This document shows, in pieces, positions 1 through 8,029 of a stretch of DNA of 64,000 bases. This DNA comes from DASUPK01 sp963831605 (lineage in GTDB: Bacteria; Actinomycetota; Thermoleophilia; Solirubrobacterales; 70-9), in contig CAWHQR010000001.1 of assembly GCA_963831605.1 (NCBI GenBank), positions 1 to 64,000 on the forward strand, read 5' to 3'. The notes below the pieces were generated by a model. That model was not told where the DNA came from. It saw nothing but the letters and a program-made list of their open reading frames with translations, and ran no database searches. The position numbers and the translations under genes were made by a program. Each line of letters opens with the position of its first letter. Position 1 is the stretch's first letter.

Positions 1-2
1 AT

Positions 3-737
3 TGGTTTCACCACCGCCGCCACTTCCAGCCGCTGGACCTCGTCGGCGACAACATGGACGGGATCTCTCTCGACGCCAAGGCGGGTGCGGAGGCGGCGGA
101 CGTCGAGGACCTGTTCGATCGCCTCGAGGCATCGGGGCGCCTGGTCCGGATCGATCCGTCGGCTCACGCGACGATGTATCGCATCACGATGCTCAGTCCC
201 AGCGAGATCGATGCCCTGCGGCAGATCGAGGATGTAGTCAGGCTCGGCCGGGTGCGACGGATCGAGGGCGACCGGATCGTGCTCCAGCAGGGCGAGACCG
301 ACACTGGCCCCGACGTCCTGCACGTCGACTGCACGGCGCTCGGCCTGCGCAGCGCACAAGCGACCCCCGTTTTTCAGAGCGGCCGGATCGTGCTCCAGCA
401 GGTCAGGCAGAACTCCCCGGCGTTCAACGCGGCGCTCATCGCGTTCGTCGAGGCCCACCGCGACGAGGACGCCGACAAGAACCGGCTCTGCCCGCCCAAT
501 CCCTACCCGCGCAGCATCGACGATTGGCCGGGCCTGAACAGTCGCACGTGGCAGATCGAGCAGCGATGGCTGCGGGAGCCGGACATCGCCGGCTGGGTGG
601 CCGAGAGCCGACTGAACCTGCTCCGGGGCCTCCCCGACCACGCCGCAGACCCATCCGTCAAGGCTGCGATCGAGCGGTTCCTGACCTACGTCGCGCCCGC
701 CACTGAGCGGCTGCGCGAACTCGATGGGCGGCGTTAG
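3..737 (+). CDS. Putative FAD/NAD(P)-binding oxidoreductase, C-terminal part
   Basis: The reading frame is open from the first bases of the window (it reads WFHHRRHFQPLDLVGDNMDG before the internal ATG at 54), so the gene begins upstream and only its last 244 or so residues are present. The segment around residues LHVDCTALGLRSAQATPVF, followed by a run-on into a region rich in Trp and Asn-Pro-Tyr motifs, resembles the C-terminal half of flavin-dependent monooxygenase-like or pyridine-nucleotide oxidoreductase proteins. The Rossmann nucleotide-binding motif would lie outside the window, so the assignment is tentative. It ends 44 bases from the convergent hydrolase-cyclase gene, with no obvious terminator between them. 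Confidence 0.5.
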   Translation, partial: WFHHRRHFQPLDLVGDNMDGISLDAKAGAEAADVEDLFDRLEASGRLVRIDPSAHATMYRITMLSPSEIDALRQIEDVVRLGRVRRIEGDRIVLQQGETDTGPDVLHVDCTALGLRSAQATPVFQSGRIVLQQVRQNSPAFNAALIAFVEAHRDEDADKNRLCPPNPYPRSIDDWPGLNSRTWQIEQRWLREPDIAGWVAESRLNLLRGLPDHAADPSVKAAIERFLTYVAPATERLRELDGRR

Positions 738-780
738 CCCGATCGGTCCAACTCTCGGTGAGATTGGCCTTGATCAGCTG

Positions 781-2139
781 CTAGCCAGAGACCCGTGCGA
801 CTTCGGAATCCCCGGTGACTGCGTAGAGCGCCCATTCGCCCGGGACGCCCTTGAGCTGGCGGGCGCCGCGATCAGAGAACTCCAGCCCCGAGCCGACCAC
901 CAGGTCCTTGACGGTGGCGGAGGTCAGCACCTCCCCGGGCTCGGCCGCCGACATCACCCGGGAGGTGAGGTGGACTGCGATCCCGGCGAGGCCGTTGGCC
1001 ATCACCTCGCACTCCCCGGTGTGTACGCCGGCGCGGGTCTCCAGGCCGAGGGCCCGCGCGCCATCCCGGATTGCAAGTGCGGCCCGCACCGCCCGGGCCG
1101 GCCCGTCGAAGGTCGCCAGCACGCCGTCGCCGGTCCGGTTCTCGAGCCGCCCCCGATACCGCGCCAGCTCCCGTTCGACCACACGCTCGAACTGGGCGAG
1201 CAGCTCGCGCCAGGCCCTGTCGCCGAGCTCCGCCACGCGGTCAGTCGAGCGGACGATGTCGGTGAATAGGACCGTGGCGAGCATGCGGTCGCGGAGGGCG
1301 GCGGCCGGCTTCCCGGTCACGAACTCCTCGACCTGGTCGAGCATGGCGGCCTGGTCCCCGGCGACCCAGAGGTGGTCCGCGCCCGGCAGCTCCACCTCCT
1401 TGGCGCCGGGGATCCCCCGGGCGACGGCCCGAGACATGGCGGCGGGGACCAGCCTGTCGTCCGTGCGGTAGAGCACCATCGTCGGCACCATCACGGCCGG
1501 CAGCAACGGCCGCACGTCGAGGTCCTCGTACATCGCGGCGACCGTCCGTGCGGTGCCTGGGCTCGCGCCCGAGCGGAGCATCCGGCCCCACCACTCGCGG
1601 ACCTCCGGATCGTCCGCGACGCTCGGCGCCCAGATCTCCAGAGCCGAGGGATCACCCCAGCTCTCAACAACCCGCTCCCAGAACGGCCGGAGCACGTCGA
1701 TCGGAATCCCCTCCTCGTAGTCTTCCGCCAGGGGGAGGCGGGCGAAGGTTCCGTACTGCACCATCGCGCTGATCCGGTCGGGATGCGCGGCCGCCAGCAT
1801 CGTTGCGGCGGCGCCGCCCTCCGAGATGCCGAAGAGAACCGCCCGCTCGACCTCGCAGGCGTCGAGGACCGCGAGTGCGTCGTCGACGATGTTCTCGAGC
1901 GTGTAGGGACCGGCGTCTCGGTCCGAGAGGCCCATGCCCCGCTTGTCGAAGACGATCACCCGGGCGAACGAGCCGAGGCGCTCCCAGAAGCGCGGCGCGA
2001 GCGGGGGCTCTTTGCCGATCTCGAGATGGCTGACGAAGCCGCCCATGAACAGCGTGTCCACGGGCCCCTCTCCCACGATGGAGTACGCGATCGACGCGTC
2101 GCCGTTGTGGGCGTAGCGGATCGGCGCCCAACTCAGCAC
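781..2139 (-). CDS. Alpha/beta-hydrolase fused to class III nucleotide cyclase
   Basis: The N-terminal 270 residues form an alpha/beta-hydrolase fold. It has an oxyanion-type segment (GGFVSHLE), a GxSxG nucleophile elbow (GISEGG) and a late His in GADHLW. The last 160 residues are a class III adenylate/guanylate cyclase catalytic domain, with the metal-binding motif LFTDIVRST and a second Asp in TGDGVLATF. This hydrolase-cyclase architecture is known in actinobacteria, where the hydrolase is thought to act as a sensor. The position usually holding the purine-selecting Lys appears to be Asn here (ENRTGD), so the substrate is uncertain. I chose the GTG at 2139, giving MLSWAPIRYAHNG. A TTG at 2163 in the same frame would overlap the upstream TetR stop by 11 nt. 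It is probably co-transcribed with that TetR gene. Confidence 0.85.
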   Translation of the reverse strand: MLSWAPIRYAHNGDASIAYSIVGEGPVDTLFMGGFVSHLEIGKEPPLAPRFWERLGSFARVIVFDKRGMGLSDRDAGPYTLENIVDDALAVLDACEVERAVLFGISEGGAAATMLAAAHPDRISAMVQYGTFARLPLAEDYEEGIPIDVLRPFWERVVESWGDPSALEIWAPSVADDPEVREWWGRMLRSGASPGTARTVAAMYEDLDVRPLLPAVMVPTMVLYRTDDRLVPAAMSRAVARGIPGAKEVELPGADHLWVAGDQAAMLDQVEEFVTGKPAAALRDRMLATVLFTDIVRSTDRVAELGDRAWRELLAQFERVVERELARYRGRLENRTGDGVLATFDGPARAVRAALAIRDGARALGLETRAGVHTGECEVMANGLAGIAVHLTSRVMSAAEPGEVLTSATVKDLVVGSGLEFSDRGARQLKGVPGEWALYAVTGDSEVARVSG

Positions 2140-2152
2140 GGGTCCAGCGTAC

Positions 2153-2839
2153 TCACAGTGCAATGCCTCGCCAGCTGATCTCCAGAGAAGCCTCCACCGG
2201 TTCGCTGGGATCGATACCGATAGAGACCGCCTGTGCCCCGATCAGTGAGACTCCGGCGATGACCGTCAAGGCAGCGACCGCTGGATCGAGATCGCGCCGA
2301 ATCTCGCCACGCCTCTGACCCTCGGCGAGCAGCTCCTCGACCAGGACTGTCACCGGTGGGGAGGGCCCTTCTCCCAGCAGGGCGGCAAACCTGTCCGGAT
2401 TGGCGAAGACCTCGAGCAACGCCGCTCCGTGAAGAGGTGGGGGCAGGTCTGCCGGCCGAAAGAAGCTGATGAGCACCCGCCGAAGGACGGTGCTCATCTT
2501 CAGCCGCCGGTCTGCGAGTGAGGCTTCGGCCGGCGGCCGGACATGATCGCGAAAGTGGCGTACCGCGGCTTCAATCAGAACGTCGCCCTTGCGGGGGAAA
2601 TAGCGGAAGAAGGTCGCCCAACTGACGCCGGCATCGGCGATCACGTCCTCGACCTTGGTGGCCGCGACTCCGTCGGCTCCAAATCGCTCAATCGCGGCGC
2701 GATAGATGCGGTCCCGCTTCTCGAATCCGCGCGCCTGGGTCGGCGGAGCGGGCAGCCGCGTCGGGCGATGCTCTCCGGCTCCGTAGCCGACCAGGGCCTG
2801 GTCGATGAGGGGTTGCCGAGGACTCATTGACGAAACCAT
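2153..2839 (-). CDS. TetR/AcrR family transcriptional regulator
   Basis: This is a TetR-type repressor. A helix-turn-helix lies within the first 85 residues (IYRAAIERFGADGVAATKVEDVIADAGVSWATFFRYFPRKGDVL), followed by a variable all-helical ligand domain. It is divergent from the MMPL exporter, with 48 bases between them that contain two perfect or near-perfect palindromes. That is the usual arrangement for a local repressor of an efflux gene. The start is ambiguous: the ATG at 2839 lies inside the first palindrome, while a second in-frame ATG at 2827 (MSPRQPLIDQ) would leave the operator free. Neither has a clear Shine-Dalgarno sequence. The hydrolase-cyclase gene follows on the same strand and may share its transcript. 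Confidence 0.88.
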   Translation of the reverse strand: MVSSMSPRQPLIDQALVGYGAGEHRPTRLPAPPTQARGFEKRDRIYRAAIERFGADGVAATKVEDVIADAGVSWATFFRYFPRKGDVLIEAAVRHFRDHVRPPAEASLADRRLKMSTVLRRVLISFFRPADLPPPLHGAALLEVFANPDRFAALLGEGPSPPVTVLVEELLAEGQRRGEIRRDLDPAVAALTVIAGVSLIGAQAVSIGIDPSEPVEASLEISWRGIAL

Positions 2840-2850
2840 ATTGAATATGG
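2836..2850. promoter_or_regulatory. Palindromic operator 1 of the TetR-MMPL divergon
   Basis: CCATATTGAATATGG is a perfect inverted repeat with 7-base arms around one central base. It lies in the TetR/MMPL intergenic region, overlaps the upstream TetR ATG, and is very AT-rich for this genome. It is a likely binding site for the adjacent TetR protein. Confidence 0.6.
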
Positions 2851-2863
2851 TAGCCTGGCGAAA

Positions 2864-2878
2864 CGATATGCAATATCG
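2864..2878. promoter_or_regulatory. Palindromic operator 2 of the TetR-MMPL divergon
   Basis: CGATATGCAATATCG has 6-base inverted arms and shares the ATAT...ATAT core and 15-base length of the first palindrome. The two centres are 28 bases apart. It ends ten bases before the MMPL ATG, where bound repressor would block initiation. Confidence 0.55.
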
Positions 2879-2887
2879 GTTCTGGCA

Positions 2888-5146
2888 ATGAGTGGCAGTT
2901 TGTACAGGGTTGGCCGGTTCGCCGCGCGGAATGCGGTGTGGGTCCTCGCAGCGTGGGTTGTGATCGCGATCGGGCTCGTCGTCGTCGCGAACTCCGCCGG
3001 TAGGCCTGAGAGCGACAACGTGACCCTCCCCGGAACCGACTCACAGTCGGCGACCAATCTGCTCGACGACAAGCTGCCTGAGCAGGCGAACGGCAGCGTT
3101 CCGATCGTGTTCCAGTCGGACGCCTCGCTCGCGCAGGGGCAGAACATGCAGGCCGTCGAGTCAACGGCCAAGTCGCTCTCCGAGAACCAATACGTGCAGT
3201 CGGTGGTGAGCCCCTTCGATCCCCAGGGCGCGTCGCAAATCACCAAGGACGGGAAGATCGCCTACCTCGCCGTTGCGCTGAAGGTGTCCTCGGGCAATCT
3301 CGACGACGACGAAGCAAACAGCGTCTTCGACGCGGCACAGCCGGCCCGCGATGCCGGGATCCAGGTCTCCGCGGGTGGCTACCTCGGCCAGCAGCTCTCC
3401 AGCCCCAGCACCGGCGTGAGCGAGATCATCGGGGTGCTCGGCGCTCTCGTCATTCTGCTCTTCGCCTTCCGTACCTTCGTCGCCGCTCCGTTGCCGGTGA
3501 CCACCGCGATCGTCGCCCTCGCGTGCGGCTTGGGCATCGTCGGGCTGGCGGGACACCTGTTCGACGTCCCGTCCATCGCACCGACTCTGGCGATCATGCT
3601 CGGGTTGGCTGTGGGGACCGACTATTCCCTCTTCATCATCAGCCGCCACCTGGGCTTCCTGGAGGAGGGAGTCGAGCCCGACGAATCGATCGCCCGTTCC
3701 ATCAGCACCTCGGGCTCGGCGGTCGTCTTCGCCGGGTGCACGGTGATCATCGCCTTGCTCTGCCTGTACTTCAGCGGCATCCCGCTGGTCCGCTCGCTCG
3801 GCTACACGACGGCGATTGTGGTCGCAACGGCGGTCATTGCCGCGATCACGTTCCTTCCTGCGGTTCTCGGCTTGCTCGGGCGGCGCATTCTGAAGCTGCC
3901 GTTCCGGCTGGGCGAGCGCAAGCACGATGCGGATCACCCGGGTGGGTGGTTCAGGTGGGCCGGCGCGATCCGCAATCACCCCGTGATCGCCGCCGCCTCC
4001 GGGATGGTCATCTTGGTCCTGATCGCACTTCCCGCCCTCGATCTTCGCCTGGGCGCGGAGGACTTCGGTCAGCTGCCCAAGGACACGACCGATCGCCAGG
4101 CCTACGACGCTCTCAGCAAGGGGTTCGGCCCGGGCACGAACGGGCCGCTGCTGATCGGGGTGAATGTCACCGGCCAGCCGCTGGCGCCACCCTCGGCGCA
4201 CGACGTGCAGAGCGAAGAGGCACAGGGCGTCCCACCACAGGTCGCCACTACTCCGGCCGGGGATCCCCGATTGATTCAGCTCCAACAGGAGATCTCGAAG
4301 CAGGGCAACGTCCAGTCCGTGACTCCCGCCGCGACGGCCAAGGATGGCACCGCCGCTGTGTTCTCCGTCACCCCCAAGACCTCCCCCTCGGCCTACGCGA
4401 CGCAGGACCTGGTCCATCACCTGCGCGATGTGACCGTCCCGGCCGCGACGGACGGGAGCGGACTCACCGCATACGTGGGCGGAACCACGGCGAGCAACAT
4501 CGACCTGGCGACGACGATCGGCGACAAGCTCTTCCTGGTGATCGGGATCGTGGTCGTGTTCAGCTTCCTGCTGCTCACACTCGCCTTCCGCACCGTGCTT
4601 GTGCCCCTGATCTCGGCTCTGGTCAACCTGCTGGCCGTTGCGGCCTCGTACGGGGTCCTGACCGCCATCTTCGAGAAGGGATTCGGGCTATCGCTGATCG
4701 GCGTGGACCACGAGATGCCGGTGGTCAGCTACGTGCCGCTGATGATGTTCGCGATCCTCTTCGGCCTCTCGATGGACTATCAGGTGTTCCTGGTCTCGCG
4801 AATCGCGGAACGACATCAAGGCGGCGCGGACAACAGCGAGGCCGTGCGGGGCGGACTGGTGAAGGCCGGGCGGGTGATCGCCGCGGCGGCGACGATCATG
4901 TTCGCCGTCTTCTTCAGCTTCGTCCTCAATGGCGACCCGGTCGTCAAGCAGTTCGGCATCGGACTCGCGGTGTCCGTGGCCATCGATGCCCTCGTGGTCC
5001 TGCTGATCATGCCGGGCGTGCTCGAGTTGACCGGTGAGCGGAACTGGTCCTTGCCGCGCTGGCTGGGCCGGGCGATGCCCGACCTAGAGGTCGAGGGCGA
5101 CCCCGAAATGGAGATCGAGACGCCCTCGGCCCAAGCCTCCGCCTGA
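2888..5146 (+). CDS. MMPL family RND-type transporter
   Basis: This 752-residue polytopic membrane protein has the duplicated layout of MMPL/RND exporters. Each half has one transmembrane helix, a large extracytoplasmic domain and a bundle of five hydrophobic helices. The MMPL signature occurs in both halves (GTDYSLFIISR near residue 243 and FGLSMDYQVFLVSRI near residue 630). The conserved Asp-Tyr pairs are believed to relay protons. Family members export lipids, siderophores or hydrophobic drugs, but the cargo cannot be read from this sequence. The start is the ATG at 2888, ten bases after an operator palindrome. Expression is probably controlled by the divergent TetR regulator. The C-terminus is acidic and lacks the long extension of mycobacterial MmpL lipid exporters. 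Confidence 0.92.
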   Translation: MSGSLYRVGRFAARNAVWVLAAWVVIAIGLVVVANSAGRPESDNVTLPGTDSQSATNLLDDKLPEQANGSVPIVFQSDASLAQGQNMQAVESTAKSLSENQYVQSVVSPFDPQGASQITKDGKIAYLAVALKVSSGNLDDDEANSVFDAAQPARDAGIQVSAGGYLGQQLSSPSTGVSEIIGVLGALVILLFAFRTFVAAPLPVTTAIVALACGLGIVGLAGHLFDVPSIAPTLAIMLGLAVGTDYSLFIISRHLGFLEEGVEPDESIARSISTSGSAVVFAGCTVIIALLCLYFSGIPLVRSLGYTTAIVVATAVIAAITFLPAVLGLLGRRILKLPFRLGERKHDADHPGGWFRWAGAIRNHPVIAAASGMVILVLIALPALDLRLGAEDFGQLPKDTTDRQAYDALSKGFGPGTNGPLLIGVNVTGQPLAPPSAHDVQSEEAQGVPPQVATTPAGDPRLIQLQQEISKQGNVQSVTPAATAKDGTAAVFSVTPKTSPSAYATQDLVHHLRDVTVPAATDGSGLTAYVGGTTASNIDLATTIGDKLFLVIGIVVVFSFLLLTLAFRTVLVPLISALVNLLAVAASYGVLTAIFEKGFGLSLIGVDHEMPVVSYVPLMMFAILFGLSMDYQVFLVSRIAERHQGGADNSEAVRGGLVKAGRVIAAAATIMFAVFFSFVLNGDPVVKQFGIGLAVSVAIDALVVLLIMPGVLELTGERNWSLPRWLGRAMPDLEVEGDPEMEIETPSAQASA

Positions 5147-5174
5147 GCGCGCTCCACGAAAGGGAAGGACTGGC

Positions 5175-6584
5175 TCAGTCGCTGGTTTCCGCGGCGAGAC
5201 GCCCGCTCGAAACGGCTTCCTTCAGCGCCTGGTAGTCGAGTTCGTTCTGGTCGGCGTAGGCGACAGAGAACTTCCCGATTGCTCGCTCGAAGGAATCCGA
5301 CTTTCCCAGGTAGGCGGCGATCGCGACCCTGTCGCCCGAGCGTGCGTGCGCGCGGGCGAGGGTCCAGCCGCACATCCGCCCCCAGAGCTCCATGCCGGCG
5401 CGAGTCATTCCTTCGATGTCGGCGGATCCCTTCCAGTCGCGGAGCTGCCTGACGTAGTAGTCACGCTCCTCGCCCAGCCAGTCGAATCGCTCCCAGCCGA
5501 GGAAGATGTCGCTGGCCGCCTGCATGAGCAGCTGCCCAGCCACAACTCGGTGGCCGTGATGGGAGAACCTGCTCTTCGAGGTGAACTCCTCGATCACGGA
5601 GGCATCGGCCTCCTTCACCTGCAGGAACAGCGGAGCGTCCTGATCGTCGAGGAGAAGCAGGATCCAGGCCTCGGTCCCAACGCTTCCGACGCCCACCACC
5701 TTGCGGGCGACGTGGGCGAACCGGTACTGCTCGAGCAGGATCCGTTGCTCGCCGCGAAGCGTGTCTCGATAGGAGCGGATGAATCCATCCATCGCCTCCA
5801 GCACCCCTTCGGCGTCGATCCCCTCCTCGAGGTCCTCGACCGGGGTGATCAGCGGCGGCTGGTGAAGGATCCTGCACTCGCCGTCCACGACCTCGGCGAG
5901 CTTCGAGAAGGCCTGCACGCTGTCGTGGGCACGCGCTTTGGAGATTGCCTTCCAGACAGCGGGCGTCTGGGTTCGGTCAAGGCTCGAGTGGAACCGCGGC
6001 AGCAACTCATCCACGTCGAGGTGCGCGTACCAGACCTCGAGCATCGGCATCTGCGCGAACTCGAGCATCGCCTCCCGATAGGAGCGCACCGCCGCACGCA
6101 CGAGGCTCTTTCGGGCCTTCTGCGCGAACGCGTTGTCGCGGGCGGCAATCTCCAGGCTCGCCGCCAGGCGCTTCACGTCCCACTCCCACGGGCCCGGCGC
6201 GGTTTCGTCGAAGTCGTTGACGTCGAAGAAGAGGTGGCGCTCGGGCGAGCCGAAGACTCCGAAGTTGCAGAGATGGGCATCCGCACAGATCTGCGCCCGA
6301 AGTCCCGAATTCGGCGTGGTCGCCAGATCCGAGGCCATGGGCAACGCCGCTCCCCTGAAGTAGCTGAAGGGCGAGGCCAGCATTCGACCATGGCGGATCG
6401 GTACGAGCTCCGGAATGCGGCTCTTCGCCTGTCGCTCCAGCAGGTCGACGGGGCTGGTCCTGTCGGACGGCGGCTCCCAGATCCCGTGGCTCGAGCGGGG
6501 AACTTCGGCGCGTGCTGCCTTTCCCCGAGCAGCTCGCTCATTCGCAGAGACACCTTCCACCTTTGAACTCTGCGGCAGCGTCAT
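5175..6584 (-). CDS. DUF2252 family protein
   Basis: A 469-residue protein matching the DUF2252 family. Recognisable features are the block RHGRMLASPFSYFRG near residue 65, then CADAHLCNFGVF and FDVNDFDET, the last two reminiscent of catalytic and metal-binding loops of kinase-like phosphotransferases (H-x-D...N and DxND). The biochemical function of the family is not established. A kinase-like fold is inference from these motifs. The ATG at 6584 overlaps the stop of the upstream SnoaL-like gene by 4 nt, so the two are almost certainly translated from one message. It converges on the MMPL gene with a 28-base gap. Confidence 0.88.
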   Translation of the reverse strand: MTLPQSSKVEGVSANERAARGKAARAEVPRSSHGIWEPPSDRTSPVDLLERQAKSRIPELVPIRHGRMLASPFSYFRGAALPMASDLATTPNSGLRAQICADAHLCNFGVFGSPERHLFFDVNDFDETAPGPWEWDVKRLAASLEIAARDNAFAQKARKSLVRAAVRSYREAMLEFAQMPMLEVWYAHLDVDELLPRFHSSLDRTQTPAVWKAISKARAHDSVQAFSKLAEVVDGECRILHQPPLITPVEDLEEGIDAEGVLEAMDGFIRSYRDTLRGEQRILLEQYRFAHVARKVVGVGSVGTEAWILLLLDDQDAPLFLQVKEADASVIEEFTSKSRFSHHGHRVVAGQLLMQAASDIFLGWERFDWLGEERDYYVRQLRDWKGSADIEGMTRAGMELWGRMCGWTLARAHARSGDRVAIAAYLGKSDSFERAIGKFSVAYADQNELDYQALKEAVSSGRLAAETSD

Positions 6585-6979
6585 CCGCCCTCGATCCCGG
6601 CCGCCTCGAGCCCATCGGCTCGGTCATTGAAGCCCTCCTGGCCGATCAGCTTTCCCTCTCTCACCGTGAACACGTAGATCCACTCACGGTCGACCTCGAT
6701 CCCGCTTTTGCGCCCCCGGAGCTTCAGGCGTGCCCTCATGAAGACCTTGTCGCCGGACTCCTTGTACTCCTCGGGCAGCCATTCTCCCTCGGACCAGTGA
6801 GTGGCGAAGCGTTCCAGGTAGTGGCGGACAGCCTGGGTGCCGGCGACCGTCACGGCACCGGGCAAGGTGCTCGACTCGATCAGCTCAATCGACGGTGAGC
6901 ACAGTCCCAGGGCCGCATCGACATCGCCTCGATTGCAGGCATCCACCCAGGCTTCGACCACGTCGAGATTGCTCGTCAC
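6581..6979 (-). CDS. SnoaL-like / NTF2-superfamily protein
   Basis: A 132-residue protein with the start typical of SnoaL_2 proteins (DVVEAWVDACNRGDVDAALGL) and the alternating beta pattern of a cone-shaped alpha+beta barrel, ending in a strand with a Trp-rich segment. Such proteins serve as small-molecule isomerases, hydrolases or orphan ligand binders, and no specific reaction can be assigned. It starts at a GTG (6979) and its stop overlaps the ATG of the DUF2252 gene, so it is the first gene of a two-gene operon. Confidence 0.85.
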   Translation of the reverse strand: MTSNLDVVEAWVDACNRGDVDAALGLCSPSIELIESSTLPGAVTVAGTQAVRHYLERFATHWSEGEWLPEEYKESGDKVFMRARLKLRGRKSGIEVDREWIYVFTVREGKLIGQEGFNDRADGLEAAGIEGG

Positions 6980-7029
6980 CGATCGACCATACCTCCCAGC
7001 GCCCCCAGGGTTCGACGGTTTTCGCGCGA

Positions 7030-7362
7030 TCAGATGCGGATGACCGCGATCTCGAGCCCGATGAAGACGAGCGAGGTGGCGCAGAGGATCAGGAACAGGC
7101 GGCCCCTGCGTCCGGTCGCCGCGATCACGACCGAGAGCAGCAGCGCGGCCGCGGCGGCAATGCCCCCGACGATCGCGAAGCCCAGGCCGGCATCGGCGCG
7201 GCGCTTCGAGCCGTTGAAGCAGTCGCCGTTCGCCGACGGTTTCGCCGTGCCATGGGCGACGTCGTGGCAGGTCGGCAGCGAGGTGTTGTCAGACGCCCCG
7301 GCGATGATCGCGCCGGCGACGAACGCGATGACGAGCGCCAGGAGGACGGCCAGGATCCGCAT
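7030..7362 (-). CDS. Small membrane protein of unknown function
   Basis: About 110 residues. An N-terminal hydrophobic helix (ILAVLLALVIAFVAGAIIAG) is followed by an extracytoplasmic stretch with two Cys (PTCHD and GDCFNG) that could form a disulfide. Two more transmembrane helices then lead to a short cationic loop (TGRRGR). I do not recognise the family. Several in-frame starts exist (7383, 7374, 7362); I prefer the ATG at 7362, immediately before the first helix. The 5' end overlaps the apparent 3' end of the upstream TetR frame by about 75 nt. That is unusual and may reflect a frame error at the end of the regulator. Confidence 0.6.
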   Translation of the reverse strand: MRILAVLLALVIAFVAGAIIAGASDNTSLPTCHDVAHGTAKPSANGDCFNGSKRRADAGLGFAIVGGIAAAAALLLSVVIAATGRRGRLFLILCATSLVFIGLEIAVIRI

Positions 7363-7984
7363 CGGTACCGCCATCGCCCGCATTCATATCCGCTCCGAGG
7401 ACGCGGCGCATGGAACGCCGAGCCCGGGCGAGAACGTCCGGATCCCGCCAGAGCTGATAGCCGTAGCTCGCGGCCGCCGCGAGGGCGTTGAGCTCGAAGG
7501 CGATGTCTGCGGCGTTCAGGTCCGCCGGCAGATCCCCCGCCTCGATGGCGGCCGTCGCCTCGTGCTCCAGGACTTTCAGCCAGCGCTTCATCGTCTCCGC
7601 GATTGCGTCGCGCAGCGGGCCAGGACGGGCATCGAACTCGACTGTGGCCGTCGTCAGGAAGCAGCCACCCGGCATCACCTCGCGCCGGTGGTAGTCGAGC
7701 CAGGTGTCGCAGAGCGCCAGCAGCCGGGGGAGACCCGGGTCGAGATCGGCCACCGGCGACCACACCTCCCGCCGGAAGCTCTCCACCGCGGAATCGAGAG
7801 TCGCCAGCTGCAGATCCTCCTTGCTGCCGAACAGGCTGAAGACGCTGCTCTTCCGCATCTCCACCTCGTCGGCGAGGGCGCCGATGGTCAGCCCCTCGAG
7901 GCCTTCGACGGAAGCGCGGTGGGTTGCGGCCTCGATGACGGCGGCTCGGGTCTCGGCGACGGCTGCGGCGGAGCGGCGTGGCAT
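7289..7984 (-). CDS. TetR family transcriptional regulator
   Basis: The N-terminal helix-turn-helix is clear (MPRRSAAAVAETRAAVIEAA, then GLTIGALADEVEMRKSSVFSLFGSKEDL). The ligand domain resembles the TetR_C_16-type C-terminus (WLDYHRREVMPGGCFLTTA). The ATG at 7984 is chosen because it sits beside an operator-like dyad and faces the divergent metallo-hydrolase gene. After residue 200 or so, the last 30 residues (Asp/Gly/Arg-rich) do not look like a TetR domain. In the next frame a TGA occurs exactly before the ATG of the downstream small gene, so a one-base indel near 7390 could have extended the protein artificially. Confidence 0.85.
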   Translation of the reverse strand: MPRRSAAAVAETRAAVIEAATHRASVEGLEGLTIGALADEVEMRKSSVFSLFGSKEDLQLATLDSAVESFRREVWSPVADLDPGLPRLLALCDTWLDYHRREVMPGGCFLTTATVEFDARPGPLRDAIAETMKRWLKVLEHEATAAIEAGDLPADLNAADIAFELNALAAAASYGYQLWRDPDVLARARRSMRRVLGADMNAGDGGTDADPGRPPGARHRVRRRRDHRRGV

Positions 7985-7996
7985 GCGGACGGATGA

Positions 7997-8016
7997 TACC
8001 GTACGATCGTCCGATA
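7997..8016. promoter_or_regulatory. Operator-like dyad between TetR and MBL-fold genes
   Basis: The perfect 8-base palindrome ACGATCGT (8003-8010) is flanked by further symmetric pairs, so 8 of 10 base pairs of this 20-base dyad match. It lies between the TetR start and the Shine-Dalgarno sequence of the metallo-hydrolase (AAAGGAGGA, 8016-8024), the expected place for autorepression and target control. Confidence 0.5.
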
Positions 8017-8029
8017 AAGGAGGAAGCAG

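Noticed and set aside
3161..4420. Minus-strand frame opposite the MMPL exporter
   Set aside because: Composition of Arg/Asp/Gly without motifs; MMPL hallmarks are on the plus strand.
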